Source: Glomus cerebriforme (taxonomy: Eukaryota; Glomeromycota; Glomeromycetes; Glomerales; Glomeraceae). From it: 39,427 nucleotides of DNA. Below, piece after piece: positions 1 to 9,685 of the stretch; within the stretch, counting starts at the first letter, position 1, and each line of letters opens with the position of its first letter. Under the pieces are notes generated by a model. The model was not told the DNA's origin and ran no database searches. It saw nothing but the letters and a program-made list of their open reading frames with translations. The translations under genes were made by a program, and so were the position numbers. The stretch lies in contig QKYT01000010.1 of assembly GCA_003550305.1 (NCBI GenBank), forward strand, positions 395,145-434,571. Reading direction: 5' to 3'.

Positions 1-100
1 TCATAATTACTCACAATATTTTATCATAATTACTCACAATATTTTTTGTCATAATTACTCATAATATTTTTATCATAACTCATAATCAATATTTTATCCT
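1..100. repeat. Minisatellite, ~24-bp unit, about four copies
   Basis: Units of the form TCATAATTACTCACAATATT followed by a short T run repeat three times almost exactly (starts near 1, 24 and 49). A fourth, looser copy begins near 73. The array runs off the left edge of the window, so its true length is unknown. It is pure A/T with regularly spaced ACTCA. No coding potential. Confidence 0.85.
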
Positions 101-137
101 CTCATATTTCAATATTATATATACTGTATAGATCTCG

Positions 138-196
138 TAATTTCTCAATACTCAATAATTTTTTATAATTTCTCAATAATTTCTCAATAATTTTGA
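138..196. repeat. Short tandem repeat, TTTCTCAATAA unit
   Basis: Three to four copies of an 11-12-bp unit (TTTCTCAATAA, with variants) lie directly after the larger minisatellite. The shared CTCA core suggests both arose by slippage of related sequence. Confidence 0.7.
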
Positions 197-282
197 AAAT
201 ATATTTATAATTATGGTTAGTATTATGGATTTGGCCTGAATTATGGTAATTACACAGAAAAATTTCATAATTCGGATGCGCA

Positions 283-330
283 AACCGGTTTAAAACGAGT
301 TGACCCGATTCGATTCGTTTAAACCCGGTT
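283..330. repeat. Inverted repeat, 15-bp arms
   Basis: The arms AACCGGTTTAAAACG (283-297) and CGTTTAAACCCGGTT (316-330) are near-perfect inverse complements around an 18-bp centre containing GACCCGATTCGATT. GACCCGA-type text recurs near 18270 and 28190, so this may be the end of a dispersed repeat family. Function unknown. Confidence 0.6.
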
Positions 331-361
331 TTCGAAAACACAACTAGTTCTAACTTTTAAT

Positions 362-596
362 TCTGATGAGAATATCTCAGATTACAAAGATAGAAGAGCT
401 TTGTATTATTGATTAAGTGTTTCAAATTAACGGGATATTAGATAATGTACCTTTATTGAACAAATTCGATTATTGTTTAATTTTTTATAGTTAACGATAA
501 TATGACGATACTACAAAACAAGGAATTGATTTTTTGGGAGAGGAAGCATTATCGTGAAAAGTAAATAATCTAGCGGTGACAAAATTAATTTTTTGA
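362..596 (+). pseudogene. Decayed protein-coding fragment, unrecognised
   Basis: Reading segments with natural-looking composition follow one another here. A first frame gives SDENISDYKDRRALYY and stops at 410. After a one-base shift, frame 417-491 gives INGILDNVPLLNKFDYC. The same frame resumes at 501 with YDDTTKQGIDFLGEEALS, a TGA at 555, then KVNNLAVTKLIF. No start or splice structure is clear. I do not recognise the family. Short open stretches arise by chance in AT-rich DNA, so this is a candidate relic only. Confidence 0.35.
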
Positions 597-718
597 TAAA
601 AAAAACCTTTTTAAGATAGATCAAAAATGAAAGGTGACATCTCTTTTAATATTGCATTTAGAATTGAACACAAACTTTTTGATAAATTAAAAATAACAAA
701 TGATTCTCTTTTTTAATT

Positions 719-997
719 TTAAAAAAAATTTTCTGTTCCTTTTCGTTTACTTGTTCTTGAAATCACCTTGATCCGAATTTTCCATCTGTCAACACAGTTT
801 AACAACAGGTTATTTATCGTTATACCTGAAACCGGTTGTATTTCCGAAGTACTGTATTTCTGAAAACTGGTTTTTATATAAAACTTAAATTTCCCATTAA
901 AAAATCCAAAATTTTTAAAAAAATTCAATAACTTATCTTTTAGCAATATCGATATTATAGCTGATAGTACTGTATATAAAATAACGTAACAGTTCAA
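719..997 (-). CDS. Possible small membrane-anchored protein (92 codons), unrecognised
   Basis: An uninterrupted ATG-to-TAA frame encodes 92 residues. The first ~20 residues are hydrophobic (MNCYVILYTVLSAIISILLK), like a signal peptide or anchor. A Phe/Lys-rich middle and a basic tail (SRTSKRKGTENFF) follow. There is no paralog in the window, no recognisable domain and no clear promoter. The length is only modestly above chance for a low-GC region, so it may be spurious. Confidence 0.22.
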   Translation of the reverse strand: MNCYVILYTVLSAIISILLKDKLLNFFKNFGFFNGKFKFYIKTSFQKYSTSEIQPVSGITINNLLLNCVDRWKIRIKVISRTSKRKGTENFF

Positions 998-2340
998 TTT
1001 TAAATTTTTAAAAGGAAATATTTTTCCTCATAAGAAAGTATTAATTTATTATTTTTGAATTGAGGCATGGGGTTTTTTTGAAAAAGTGAAATGTTATATG
1101 AAAGAGAAGATTATTCAGAATCATTTTACATAAATTGAAATATAAATAATAAGAACATTTCAAAGTTATTGAAGAAAGTAATTATTAATTAAAACGGTTT
1201 GTTAAACTATGTTAACGGAAAGCCATGCAACATTGGTCCTCGTGATCATTTTTATTAGTCATTAAACTGTGTAACGTAACCAAATAAAATTTCTTGAGTT
1301 GAATGCAGTCAATGCACCCAAAAAAGGTTATTGATTGAAAGAGTTCTAGGCATGACAATTAATTCTGTATTTGATTAAATATAGAAGACTTTCACATGAA
1401 TAACTGCACGAGAAGGATGGTTTATCATTTTATTTATTTATTTTCTTTTTTTTATGATTTTTTTTAGGAGAAAAAAAAATATGTACCCCTATAACCAACA
1501 AATTTTTTAAATTGTTTGTCGGAAAATCAACTCCATTCTGAACAATCATGGAATATTTGTTGAGGATACAATGTAATGAGGTTATTGATTGTATTTTATT
1601 GACTTTTTGTTTCCAAAGATGCAGATGATTAACTTTTAATTCTTTCTATGCACCAAAAAGTTTATATTAAAAACAGAGATTAAATAAAACCAAAAAAAAG
1701 TAAAATTAAACCAAAATAAGTTTAATTAACGCTACTTTAACTGAAAATGCTTATATAATATACACATACATAAATACTCTTTTATTCAATAATAATTTAT
1801 GTGATTTCAACATAAAGAGGTAGTTAATTTAGTGAAAAATTGTAAGATTATTATAAAAATATCAATTAGTATCAAACATAATAATTATGGATTTTCCCTA
1901 CACTTAATCAAATACGGTCAAGTGATGGATTGTGGGAAAAAATAATTGTAATTATTAAGAAAAAAAAATGTTTAATAAAAAAATTAAAATAAATTAAACA
2001 AATACTCATGTTGATATTAAAAATGATTTTTTATTTACTAATTCGATCAGAAATACTTAAAAATGATATGTGGACCAGACTAAATTTAGATCTGATCATA
2101 GGATCTATCGAAAAAAAATAGTTACAAGCTAAAATATATATATAAAAAAAAATAAAGAAAATTTGCAATTCCCTCCTTAGAAATAATAAATAGTATTAGG
2201 AAATATCGAAAAATATTTTCATATACATCCAAAAAATTGCGTAATAATAATTCATAAATACTCGTAAAAGAAATTATTTTTTTCGCATGAATTTTTACTG
2301 ATAATTATTTTTTACGTCATGATAAGCCACAAGTCAAGAG
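998..2340. other. Gene-free AT-rich stretch
   Basis: No open frame or hidden coding segment stands out. The text around 1560-1800 (GATTAACTTTTAATTC then TGCACCAAAAAG) resembles 22965-23120, which suggests an old dispersed repeat, but the match is weak by eye. Confidence 0.5.
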
Positions 2341-2380
2341 TCTATTAATAGTCTAATTAGTCACGATGTATTCAGAAAGG

Positions 2381-2388
2381 TATATATA
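2381..2388 (+). promoter_or_regulatory. TATA box candidate upstream of the 2570 gene relic
   Basis: TATATATA lies ~190 bp before the ATG at 2570 and is followed by pyrimidine-rich TTTCTCAAATTC/CTTTCTCT tracts typical of fungal leaders. A second TATAAAT is at ~2474. Placement is inference. Confidence 0.3.
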
Positions 2389-2569
2389 CCCTCAAACTTT
2401 TTCAGGTTTTCTCAAATTCTCTTTCTCTAAAAAAATACTTTCTCTAAAAATTCATATACCCTAAAAGCCATCTTATAAATAGCTTTCTGTACAATGTGTC
2501 TACGAGTTCTGTATATTATCTTTCACATATCATCTGAATTATTCTCCCACTCTCAATTATTCTATAGCC

Positions 2570-3302
2570 ATGAGTGAATATTATACCTTACCATATATTA
2601 AACAGAAATGTAGTGAATTGATATCGAAGTTTTAAGGAAGGAAAGTGTCACCTTATTTGGAGAAATTACGGACCATATGTTTATAGATATACAATAGATC
2701 GATGTTATTGGAGCGTCAGATAAATGGCGTAAAATTTTTAGTGCTTATCGGGATTGGATAAGTGTCAGGATAACAATATTCATGAACGCGATGATAGGTC
2801 ATCTAAAAAAAGGAGATTGGGATCTGGTGAAAAATAACCTTAGTTGTCATAGTTGTCTCAGTAAAAAAAATGCAATTGACAGATCAAGAAAATAAATGAA
2901 TGTATCATAGAATTAAGGATTTTATTAGAGGGTATTGGAATGTCACTTGATGACATTAAGCTTTTACGTAAAATGAAAGATAAAAGCAACATTAAGTTTC
3001 ATTGCAATGATCAAAGTTTAGAAGAAGCAACAATGTTACTTAATTCTCTAATTCCTGACGAAATGAATCAATACAAGCCTTCTTTACAGAAGGCACTGAA
3101 AGCAATTGATAAATGGAGATCATCCAAATTTTAATAATATTTCTAATAAACTTAATAAACTGCAGAAAGTAAGGCAATTGATTTAATACATTCAATAGAA
3201 GACTTAATCTAGTTAGTTATTTAATTTTTATGCTAGGATCGTGACAAGAAAGATTAGAAAATTCAAATATAACAGAAGAGGAGTTATTGAGATTTGCTTA
3301 GT
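2570..3302 (+). pseudogene. Decayed gene for a helical hypothetical protein
   Basis: Coding-like frames cover ~730 bp. The ATG at 2570 opens MSEYYTLPYIKQKCSELIS. A one-base shift leads to IDIEVLRKESVTLFGEITDH, which stops at a TAG near 2695. The same frame continues with DVIGASDKWRKIFSAYRDW and MNAMIGHLKKGDWDL. The next segment (KKINECIIELRILLEGIGM, then MSLDDIKLLRKMKDK) could join through a 56-bp GT-AG intron (2827-2882) that preserves phase, and ends at 3134. Further pieces downstream (KAIDLIHSIEDLI, QERLENSNITEEELLRFA) are again out of frame. At least three lesions make a working gene unlikely. The predicted protein is Leu/Lys/Glu-rich and probably alpha-helical. Family not recognised. Confidence 0.55.
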
Positions 3303-3432
3303 AATGAAATAAGTAAATATTAAAATTAAGAGATTTATACTTATTCATACAAATAAAATGCTTTTTATATTTGCGAAACTTTTTTATATTTGCCAAGAAA
3401 TTTGATCAAAAATAAGTTAAACATTGATGACT

Positions 3433-3850
3433 TTATAATGCAATAAATGTTGCCTCATGCAAAGAATCCTGTAATACTGTATATGCAATAAAGTAGCCCA
3501 CATAATTATCTCGATAGTATTCACAATTATTCTTTCACGCCTCTACTGCTATACTTTTATCAAAGAACTTAAGAGTGTAACTCCAAGGGATATCGTTATT
3601 GGATAATAAAGTTGAATTTCTTATTCACCTCATCCAGGAAAGAGTCCATCTTCTTTTCCTCTGATGATTTAGAGTTGGTAATAGTAGTCTCAAGCTGGAC
3701 TACGACGGAGTAACAAGTGATACCTCTGGTATCGGTTTTTCAGGAGAAATTATTCTATGCAAAGTTCCAGTTTCGCAACTCTAGCCCTTAAGTTCAGCCG
3801 AAATATCTGTACAATTTTCTTTACAGCTATTCTCAAAATTCCCGGACCAT
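3433..3850 (-). pseudogene. Decayed gene, minus strand, unrecognised
   Basis: Read on the minus strand, the segment ENCTDISAELKG ends at a TAG, then HRIISPEKPIPEVSLVTPS follows. A shift near 3705 leads to VVQLETTITNSKSSEEKKM and DSFLDEVNKKFNF. A second shift near 3600 leads to NNDIPWSYTLKFFDKSIAVE, an in-frame TGA at 3535-3537, then NNCEYYRDNYVGYFIAYTVL, ending at TAA 3433-3435. The final 171-nt stretch stays in one frame apart from the single TGA. It is tail-to-tail with the 2570-3302 relic, ~130 bp away. I do not recognise the protein. Confidence 0.5.
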
Positions 3851-4396
3851 CCAGTTTATTTTTGTTCCGGAGATAAATTTTTCATACGCAGCATACGCAC
3901 GTGATCATAAATGATCGGTAGTAACTCGGGCCAAACTTGTAATTCCAGCCCGCCAATTTTGCCTAAATTGTTCGTGTAATACAATTTACGATTTCGCAAC
4001 GTAACACATTTTTTTTTCGTACACAAAAAAAAATTATTTACAGTAATAAATTTTTTAAAAATGACACAAACAAACCCTTTACAATATCGTCCAAATAGTT
4101 ATTTATGAATATAAGTTAATTTTTTTTTTGTAAGAATCAAAAAGTCCAATATCCGACATGGTTGTATTTATTAAAATTTTTATTACAAATACAAAATCGG
4201 AGAAAACACGTTTTAGTTTACACGCTAATGCTTTTTGATTTTTTATTTAAAATGAACGGATTATTTGGATTTACTTTCTCTCAAGAATTTGATTATAATT
4301 TACTTTGTTCGCATTGCTGAAAATCGGTAAAATGTTCCCTGCCTGTATACTCGCAATCACTAAATATATAAACGACAGACAATAAATCTTTTTTTT

Positions 4397-4446
4397 CATA
4401 TCCATTTTATATTTTTAAATTTTTATTACTGTATCATAAAACATAG
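4397..4446 (+). promoter_or_regulatory. Conserved upstream box of the tiny Arg-rich gene family (copy 1)
   Basis: CATATCCATTTTAT followed by GTATCATAAAACAT lies 40 bp before the ATG at 4487. The same arrangement precedes the minus-strand copies at 36750 (CATATCCATTTATT, GTACCATAAAACAT) and 31486 (CTATCCAT, GTATCGTAAAAC). The consensus GTAYCRTAAAAC, at near-constant distance, suggests a shared core promoter duplicated with the genes. Confidence 0.5.
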
Positions 4447-4480
4447 TTTTTTTACTTTCTCTCAAAAATATAAACACATA

Positions 4481-4660
4481 ATGGCGATGGCTTCTCAAAG
4501 AAGACTAAGAAGGCGAAGAATAATTAGAAGGCACACTCGACTCAACGTACTCAATAATAATGGAAACACATTAAGACGTATCGTGAATCTTCCACAGACA
4601 AATTACAAACGATTTATTGATTGATCAATTTTTCAACGGAATTCCAATTTTTATTATAAT
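4481..4660 (+). pseudogene. Frameshifted copy of the tiny Arg-rich protein family
   Basis: The ATG at 4487 (or 4481) opens MASQRRLRRRRIIRRHTRLN, then VLNNNGNTLRRIVNLPQ, matching the 36550-36750 protein position by position. One extra A at about 4598 shifts the frame, and a TGA at 4622 ends it early. Removing that shift conceptually, the other frame shows QITNDLLIDQFFNGIP, the conserved family tail. The family's terminal stop is then missing. The first half keeps the Arg-rich region (RRLRRRRIIRR), and the upstream box is retained, so transcription is possible. It is either a recent pseudogene or an allele with an assembly error; the extra base is not in a long homopolymer. Confidence 0.75.
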
Positions 4661-4730
4661 CATAAACTTTACAGAAACGTTTATTCAATTATTGTTATAC
4701 TTTGGCAAAAATTATGTCCGATAAAAAAAA

Positions 4731-4860
4731 AATCACGTGACTTTTGGCTGGCATTATGGCATTAAATGTGACGTTAGGAATTAAGGGTGACAAATAATGC
4801 GTGTGCTATGATCACGTGAAAGTGAAATTTAACTGTTAATCATTATATTATCATGTGACT
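4731..4860. repeat. Relic of the TCACGTGA miniature transposon family
   Basis: AATCACGTGA is followed by TTTTGGCTGGCATTATGGC, ATTAA, then GGTGACAAATAATG and ATGATCACGTGAA. The order and text match the 5' part and an end of the MITE at 20489-20719, with the interior shortened. The outer GGxACGYCTAAAGCGG ends are not recognisable here. CACGTG occurs at 4734 and 4813. Confidence 0.6.
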
Positions 4861-5005
4861 ATAGCTTTACGCTTCATTTTGATTATACGGAAATTATAAA
4901 AAATAAAATATAAAAATAATTGAAAAAAAAAACTCTCTCCTGCTTTCCCCCCTACCAAATAAATTCCGCAGTAACCAAAAATTTTATTATGTTTCTATTT
5001 ACAAC

Positions 5006-5181
5006 CGGCTGGCTTTCATGACAAAAGTCCACGAAACCATATACAAAAGTTCCTCGCGCTTCCCTTAGGCTGTCGCCAATTACGACTTCCACCGCCTGGT
5101 TCGCTTACATATCCTTCCGCGGTTACAAAAAAAAATTTTTTTCAAACGGCTGGCTTTAAAGACTAAAGTCCACGAAACCAT
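5006..5181. repeat. 35-bp direct repeats 141 bp apart around a GC-richer segment
   Basis: CGGCTGGCTTTCATGAC plus AAAGTCCACGAAACCAT at 5006-5040 recurs at 5147-5181 with only three or four differences. The enclosed ~106 bp is clearly richer in G+C than its surroundings and has no clear frame. This could be the repeat ends of a very small retroelement or a partial tandem duplication. No encoded protein is visible. Confidence 0.6.
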
Positions 5182-5776
5182 GAATATCCGTGCAGGTTGA
5201 AGAGTCACAAATATTATTGTTAGGGCAATATTACTTCTTTTATTTGTTTTATATATTTGCCTATATTCAAAGTGTTCATTTTTTCTTTTTTGCTTTTTTT
5301 CTTCATATTATAGAATTTTCCTTTTTTTCCTTTTTTTTTTCGTCGAAAAATTTTTTTATTTTTATCATGTGATTTTCTTTGTCTAAATAGTTGCTTATTT
5401 TAGACTGTAGCTCTTTCAGTTGCACCAATCAATTCTTTTAGCAATCAATTTGTTGTTGACATGATGGTCATTTTCCTTTTGTAGTATATCTACACAATTA
5501 AAATAGGGTGGATCATTCCTCACCTAACAGCGTTTACGTGAGGCGGTAGATAATTTTATCTGCTGAAAGAATAACGCGATGTGTGTCATATATTCCCTTT
5601 TCCCTGATCACATGACAGTAGCTAATGCTACCTCGGTCCCTTTGGCAGCCAGCAGTCAGGATCTGCGCTTATAGCTAAGCTCTAGACGTAGTAATAGAGT
5701 AGTAGTTATCTTATAGTATAGTTCATTTTTATGTTGTGTACTTGATTTCTCTTTCCTATTATTTTGCTGTACTACA

Positions 5777-5935
5777 TTAAAAATAAAAATAAAAAATAAA
5801 ATAAAAAATAAAATATCAAAAATAAGTGGAATTTTTATTTCTTCATAAATATATTTTTTTATTTCATAAATTTGTCGTAAATATATATATTTTTTTATTT
5901 CATAAATACATGTTTTTTTATATTTTTGTCGTAAC
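5777..5935. repeat. A/T-only minisatellite
   Basis: An (AAAAT)n-like stretch at 5777-5820 precedes three imperfect units containing TTTTTTTATTTCATAAAT and TTGTCGTAA (5832-5935). The repeat keeps a minus-strand frame open across 5656-6012, which I do not treat as a gene. Confidence 0.65.
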
Positions 5936-6192
5936 TTGTAAAATATTTTAATTATCCCCCGAAACTTCGTTGTTGTAACTCGATTTTTTTGAAATTTTTT
6001 TTTTCCTCCCAATATGACTATTTCTTATTTTGTTACATATTTATTGTTATATAATGTACCTTCATAACTTATTATCTATGAATTTAAGATTTTTGCTATA
6101 TGCCCTTTACCCTTACGTAATAAAATTTCCGCTTAAGACCTTATGAATATTTTACTATATGGCCCTGCCAAACAATAATGGACTTACTAGAA

Positions 6193-6223
6193 GTGCACTA
6201 CGCTCCCTCCCTTCGCGTAGCAC
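6193..6223. repeat. Short hairpin
   Basis: GTGCACTACGC and GCGTAGCAC pair with a two-base bulge around a C/T-rich loop. It is an isolated GC-rich structure in AT-rich DNA. Function unknown. Confidence 0.45.
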
Positions 6224-6420
6224 CATGCCATACCACCCATGTCCGAGTTATTTTTTAGAAATAGTGTGACAACATGATTAAAACAATATTGTGAAATTAT
6301 AGATTGTTATGACTTATGAGCTTATATTGCTTATATTATAATAATAATAATATAATTTAAATGTTTACAAATGATACATGATTATAAACATTGGAGAATT
6401 TTAATGTAGGAATTTAAATA

Positions 6421-6555
6421 AATGATTATCATCATAGTTTGAAGAATAACGACCCAAATATTATAAATCCATGGATTTAATGGATTGATGACTGTGAATA
6501 TGGGACCGTAGAGTTAAGAAATATAAAAGAATGTATTGGAGGGGGAGGAAGATAA
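6421..6555 (+). pseudogene. Possible N-terminal fragment of a protein kinase-like gene
   Basis: One frame reads NDYHHSLKNNDPNIINPWI, a TAA at 6478, then WIDDCEYGTVELRNIKECIG followed by GGGR and a stop at 6553. A Trp-Ile motif, a short linker and an Ile-Lys-x-x-Ile-Gly-Gly-Gly-Gly stretch resemble the start of the glycine loop in the expanded kinases of glomeromycete fungi. No Lys, HRD or DFG motif follows, so it would be a short dead fragment at best. The kinase suggestion rests on this one motif and is weak. Confidence 0.25.
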
Positions 6556-8128
6556 AAGAATGTAATTTCTTAAGAACTTCATTTTAACGAACTTTACTAC
6601 CCAAAGAATTTATTCCTTATATTTATAAAGAAAATTTTTTTTTTTTAAAAAAAAAAGGGGTGATTGTTTCAATACGATATTGTACAATAATAAACGTAAA
6701 GAATATTGAATATTCTCACGGTTATCAGGTTATCTATGCATTGCATTGGTCATTAAAAAAAAATCAGTCAAACATTTAAAAGGAAAATGCTTTTGTTCAA
6801 TTTAGGATCACCAATTACGTTTTAGTTTATATTTCTCATGAGAAATTTTTTTTTAGTGTGGGAAAATAATAAAAATAATACATCTTTAACATTTGAAAAA
6901 AAAATAGATTACAAACTTTAAAAATATTTTATTATATTGGTTCAATCAAAAATTATTTTAAGAATATTCTCAATAAAAAAAAAATTTAAATATAGAAGAA
7001 TCAATTAAAAATTCATGTGAATCAATCCAAAATAATATATTGTAATCGATAATATCAAGAAAAATAAAAACAAAGAAAAAAATTTTCATGCATAACTTGT
7101 ACAATGAAACAAAAAATTTTTTTTCGTATTAATAATAATTTTTTTAAAGGTTTAAAAACAGACTTACTAATATTTTTTATTTGAGACGCTGAATGATTTG
7201 AATGATTTACAAAAATGACTAGTAATGAACAGAAACCAAACTGTAAACTAAACTAGGAAATAATTTGCAACTGAGCCCCCCGAACTGCCTGCGCCTAAAC
7301 TGTACTACTTAATACATATAATAAATTATTATATTATATCACGTGACTAATGTGACGATCAAAAATGACGATCAAAAAAGTAAAATGTGTTATCTTTTTA
7401 TCTGGTATATCATCATTAAAAGGAGAAGCATTCCGAATTTTCATAATACAACTTACACAAATTTTTTAAAAAATAATATAAAAAAACTTGTTTTTTTCAA
7501 AAAAGAAAAAAATTTTAACTAAATTTGTTTGTATTGAAATTTGAAAATTTCTTTTAAAAGATACTTCATTCGGTTAAACTTTTTTTTTTAAAAAAAAAAA
7601 ATATTTTATATTTTAATAAAAGGCGTGGATGACTCAATCTGAAACGCCAACATGCATCGGGGTCATTGTAGCATTTTAAAATTGTTAATAAATTGATATT
7701 TAGAGAATGGTATGATCGATTAATATCGTTAGCATAAAATTTTAAAAGTTCTCATGACCATTTATTTTTAAAAAAATTCTGTATAGAAATTTGTGAAATC
7801 ATATGATACATTTCTTGGCATTTTTCTCATGTACTATTGATAACAAGTATTTTGTAGTTTAATTAAAATTACATATACTTAAAATATTATTATCGACACA
7901 AAAATGGTTTTATTAACCACTTTTCTTTAACCTTTTTGAATATTTTCATTATCGGAATGATAGAGAACAATACTAATTTGATGATCATATTGTTCTTTGT
8001 GCATGAATTGACGTAATTTTTGAAACATAAATATCGTCTCTCTTTACCAATTTCCATTTCAAAACTTATTAGGAAGGTGTGTTGGGGTCATAAATCATTA
8101 TGATCTGGTAAGATCTGGGAAAATTAAT
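6556..8128. other. Gene-free AT-rich interval
   Basis: Long A/T runs predominate. One TATATCACGTGAC site lies at 7336-7348. A 33-codon minus-strand frame at 7927-8028 was considered and rejected. No repeat family was recognised by eye. Confidence 0.45.
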
Positions 8129-8140
8129 GGTGACGTCACC
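8129..8140. promoter_or_regulatory. Perfect 12-bp palindrome with full TGACGTCA site
   Basis: GGTGACGTCACC is a perfect palindrome containing the ATF/CREB-type site TGACGTCA. It lies ~100 bp before the tandem array, whose units carry the related TGACGTAA. Whether a bZIP factor binds here is inference. Confidence 0.4.
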
Positions 8141-8236
8141 AACCACACCATATTTTTGGCAATATATGGTATATCGGACGATCATTTAGATTATCAACAT
8201 CCGGAGTCAAGAAAAAAATATTTTCATTTTTTTTAA

Positions 8237-9065
8237 TTTTTAAAAATACCAAAATTCTATTTATTCATTTTTTCAATGGTTTTTACGTATTTTAGCTTTG
8301 GTTAAATAAAATAAACGTTTGCAAAATTTATGTTAAATGTATAGCACGTGTGATGACGAAATCGTATGATCACGTGCGATGAAGTCGAAAAAATATTTTA
8401 AACTTTTTAAACATATCAAAATATCATTTATTCATCTTTTCATGGGTTTTCACGGATTTAACTTTTAGTTTAATAAAATAAACGTTCGTTCATGTTTGCG
8501 GGAGAATTTAAAAGTGGATGTCACGTGTCGTGACGTAATCGTATGATCACGTGCAGAGTAAAGAGAAGAATACTTAAACTTTTAAAAATATCAAACCATT
8601 TAACCATTTCTTATGGGGTTTTACGGTTTCTAAACTTTAGTTTAATAAAATAAACGTTCGTTCATGTTTGCAGGAGAATGTTAACAATTGATGTCACGTG
8701 AGTTGACGTTTCATATTGATCACGTGTGGGGTAGTCAAGAAAAATATTTTAAACATATAAAAATATCACTTACTCATCTTTTCTGAGGTATTCACGGGAT
8801 TTTTAACTTCAGTTTAATAAAATAAGCGTTCGTCCACGTTTGCAGGAGTCTGTTAACAATGGATGTCACGGGTGATGACGTAATCATATGAATCACGTGT
8901 AGCAGAGTAAAAGAAGAAATATTTTAAACTTTTAAACTTTTTAAGCATATCAATATCATTTACTTTTGAATTTTCTAATTTTAGTTTAATAAAATAAAAC
9001 GTTTACATTAGCCGTCGTTCATTTTCAGTGGAGTGATGACGTAATCATTCAAGGCAATTAATTAA
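8237..9065. repeat. Tandem array: five ~160-177-bp units with CACGTG-TGACGTAA-CACGTG cores
   Basis: Five units start near 8237, 8405, 8581, 8747 and 8937. Each holds an ATATCA-TTTATTCATCTTTT segment, then GTTTAATAAAATAAACGTTC, GTTTGCAGGAGAAT and a core. The core is CACGTG, 20-21 bp containing TGACGTAATC and ATGAT, then a second CACGTG. The two boxes start 26 bp apart in units 1-3 (8345/8371, 8522/8548, 8695/8721). In unit 4 the first is CACGGG (8867) and the spacing is 27. Unit 5 keeps TGATGACGTAATCA but has lost both boxes. The core TGACG repeats at 8354, 8531, 8704, 8876 and 9037, so the period is 177, 173, 172 and 161 bp. No unit is coding. Confidence 0.9.
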
Positions 9066-9289
9066 AAGGAAAGATCTACAGTACATGACCCGAACTTTTT
9101 TATGTACAGTAGCTTTGGTACCTCGTGGCGTAATTTCAAAGTATCTTATGTAAATTTTCATGATGATCATTAGTCATTACCAATATGACAATGGAAATAA
9201 TATGAATTATACAATAATAATAATAAAGTTTCAATCTATTCAAAAATATGGGGTAATGGTAATGATTATCTATTTATTTTTTTCCAATA

Positions 9290-9685
9290 TGCAACAGGTC
9301 ATAAGATTTCCCTTTCATTTCTTCCATTTGTTATTATATTGCGTTATCAACTGTAGGCTTAAAAAATTTTTTTTTTGTCAATGAACCATTTTCATACAGT
9401 TTTAATGCACAGTACTTTTTGTATTACGTTCTGCAAACAGGTCCATAAACAGGTTAATAAATAAATGAAAATCGTTTTTTATATACAGTAATACAGTATA
9501 TAGCCGATCAAAAAAATTACTCTCGCATTTATAAATAACGTTCCAACTTTCGTCTTCCACTTTTTTTTTTTTTTGAAAAAAAAGGAATATTAAAATTCTT
9601 AGAGTACCATCAGAAAATTTATTTATAAAAATAAAATTTACCTAAATTATAAAACATTTTTTTTTATAACATTAAATTATCTAAC
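9290..9685 (+). promoter_or_regulatory. Conserved upstream region of gene A
   Basis: The 400 bp before the ATG is recognisably shared with the region before the dead copy A' (18680-19050). Shared blocks include AACAGGTCATAAGA, CCCTTTCATTTCTTCCATTT, TGCGTTATCAA, TTTTAATGCA with GTACTTTTTGTA, CTCGTATTTATAAATAA, and the leader ATAACATTAAACTATCT. The duplication therefore included the promoter. TTTATAAATAA at ~9528 is a plausible TATA element. The ORF at 9160-9384 lies in this region and is not treated as a gene. Confidence 0.5.

Larger units (their letters stand above)
5182..6420. other. Gene-free interval
   Basis: Apart from the minisatellite, it contains a GC-richer patch at 5520-5690 (including GTAGCTAATGCTAC, a small inverted repeat) and an imperfect hairpin at 6193-6223. 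No protein, tRNA or known repeat is supported. Confidence 0.45.

Noticed and set aside
5190..5372. 60-codon plus ORF
   Set aside because: Phe-rich product of a T-rich tract with no relatives.
5656..6012. 118-codon minus-strand ORF
   Set aside because: Built on the A/T minisatellite at 5777-5935; repetitive Tyr/Ile/Lys composition and no paralog.
7927..8028. 33-codon minus frame MFQKLRQFMHKEQYDHQISI...
   Set aside because: All three minus frames are open here and look protein-like, showing how easily such text arises; too short to call.
8237..9065. CRISPR array
   Set aside because: Units are ~160-177 bp with diverged whole-unit similarity, not short identical repeats separated by unique spacers; a eukaryotic tandem repeat fits.
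9160..9384. 74-codon plus ORF before gene A
   Set aside because: Lies in the region conserved as DNA upstream of A and A'; the frame is not kept in the A' copy.
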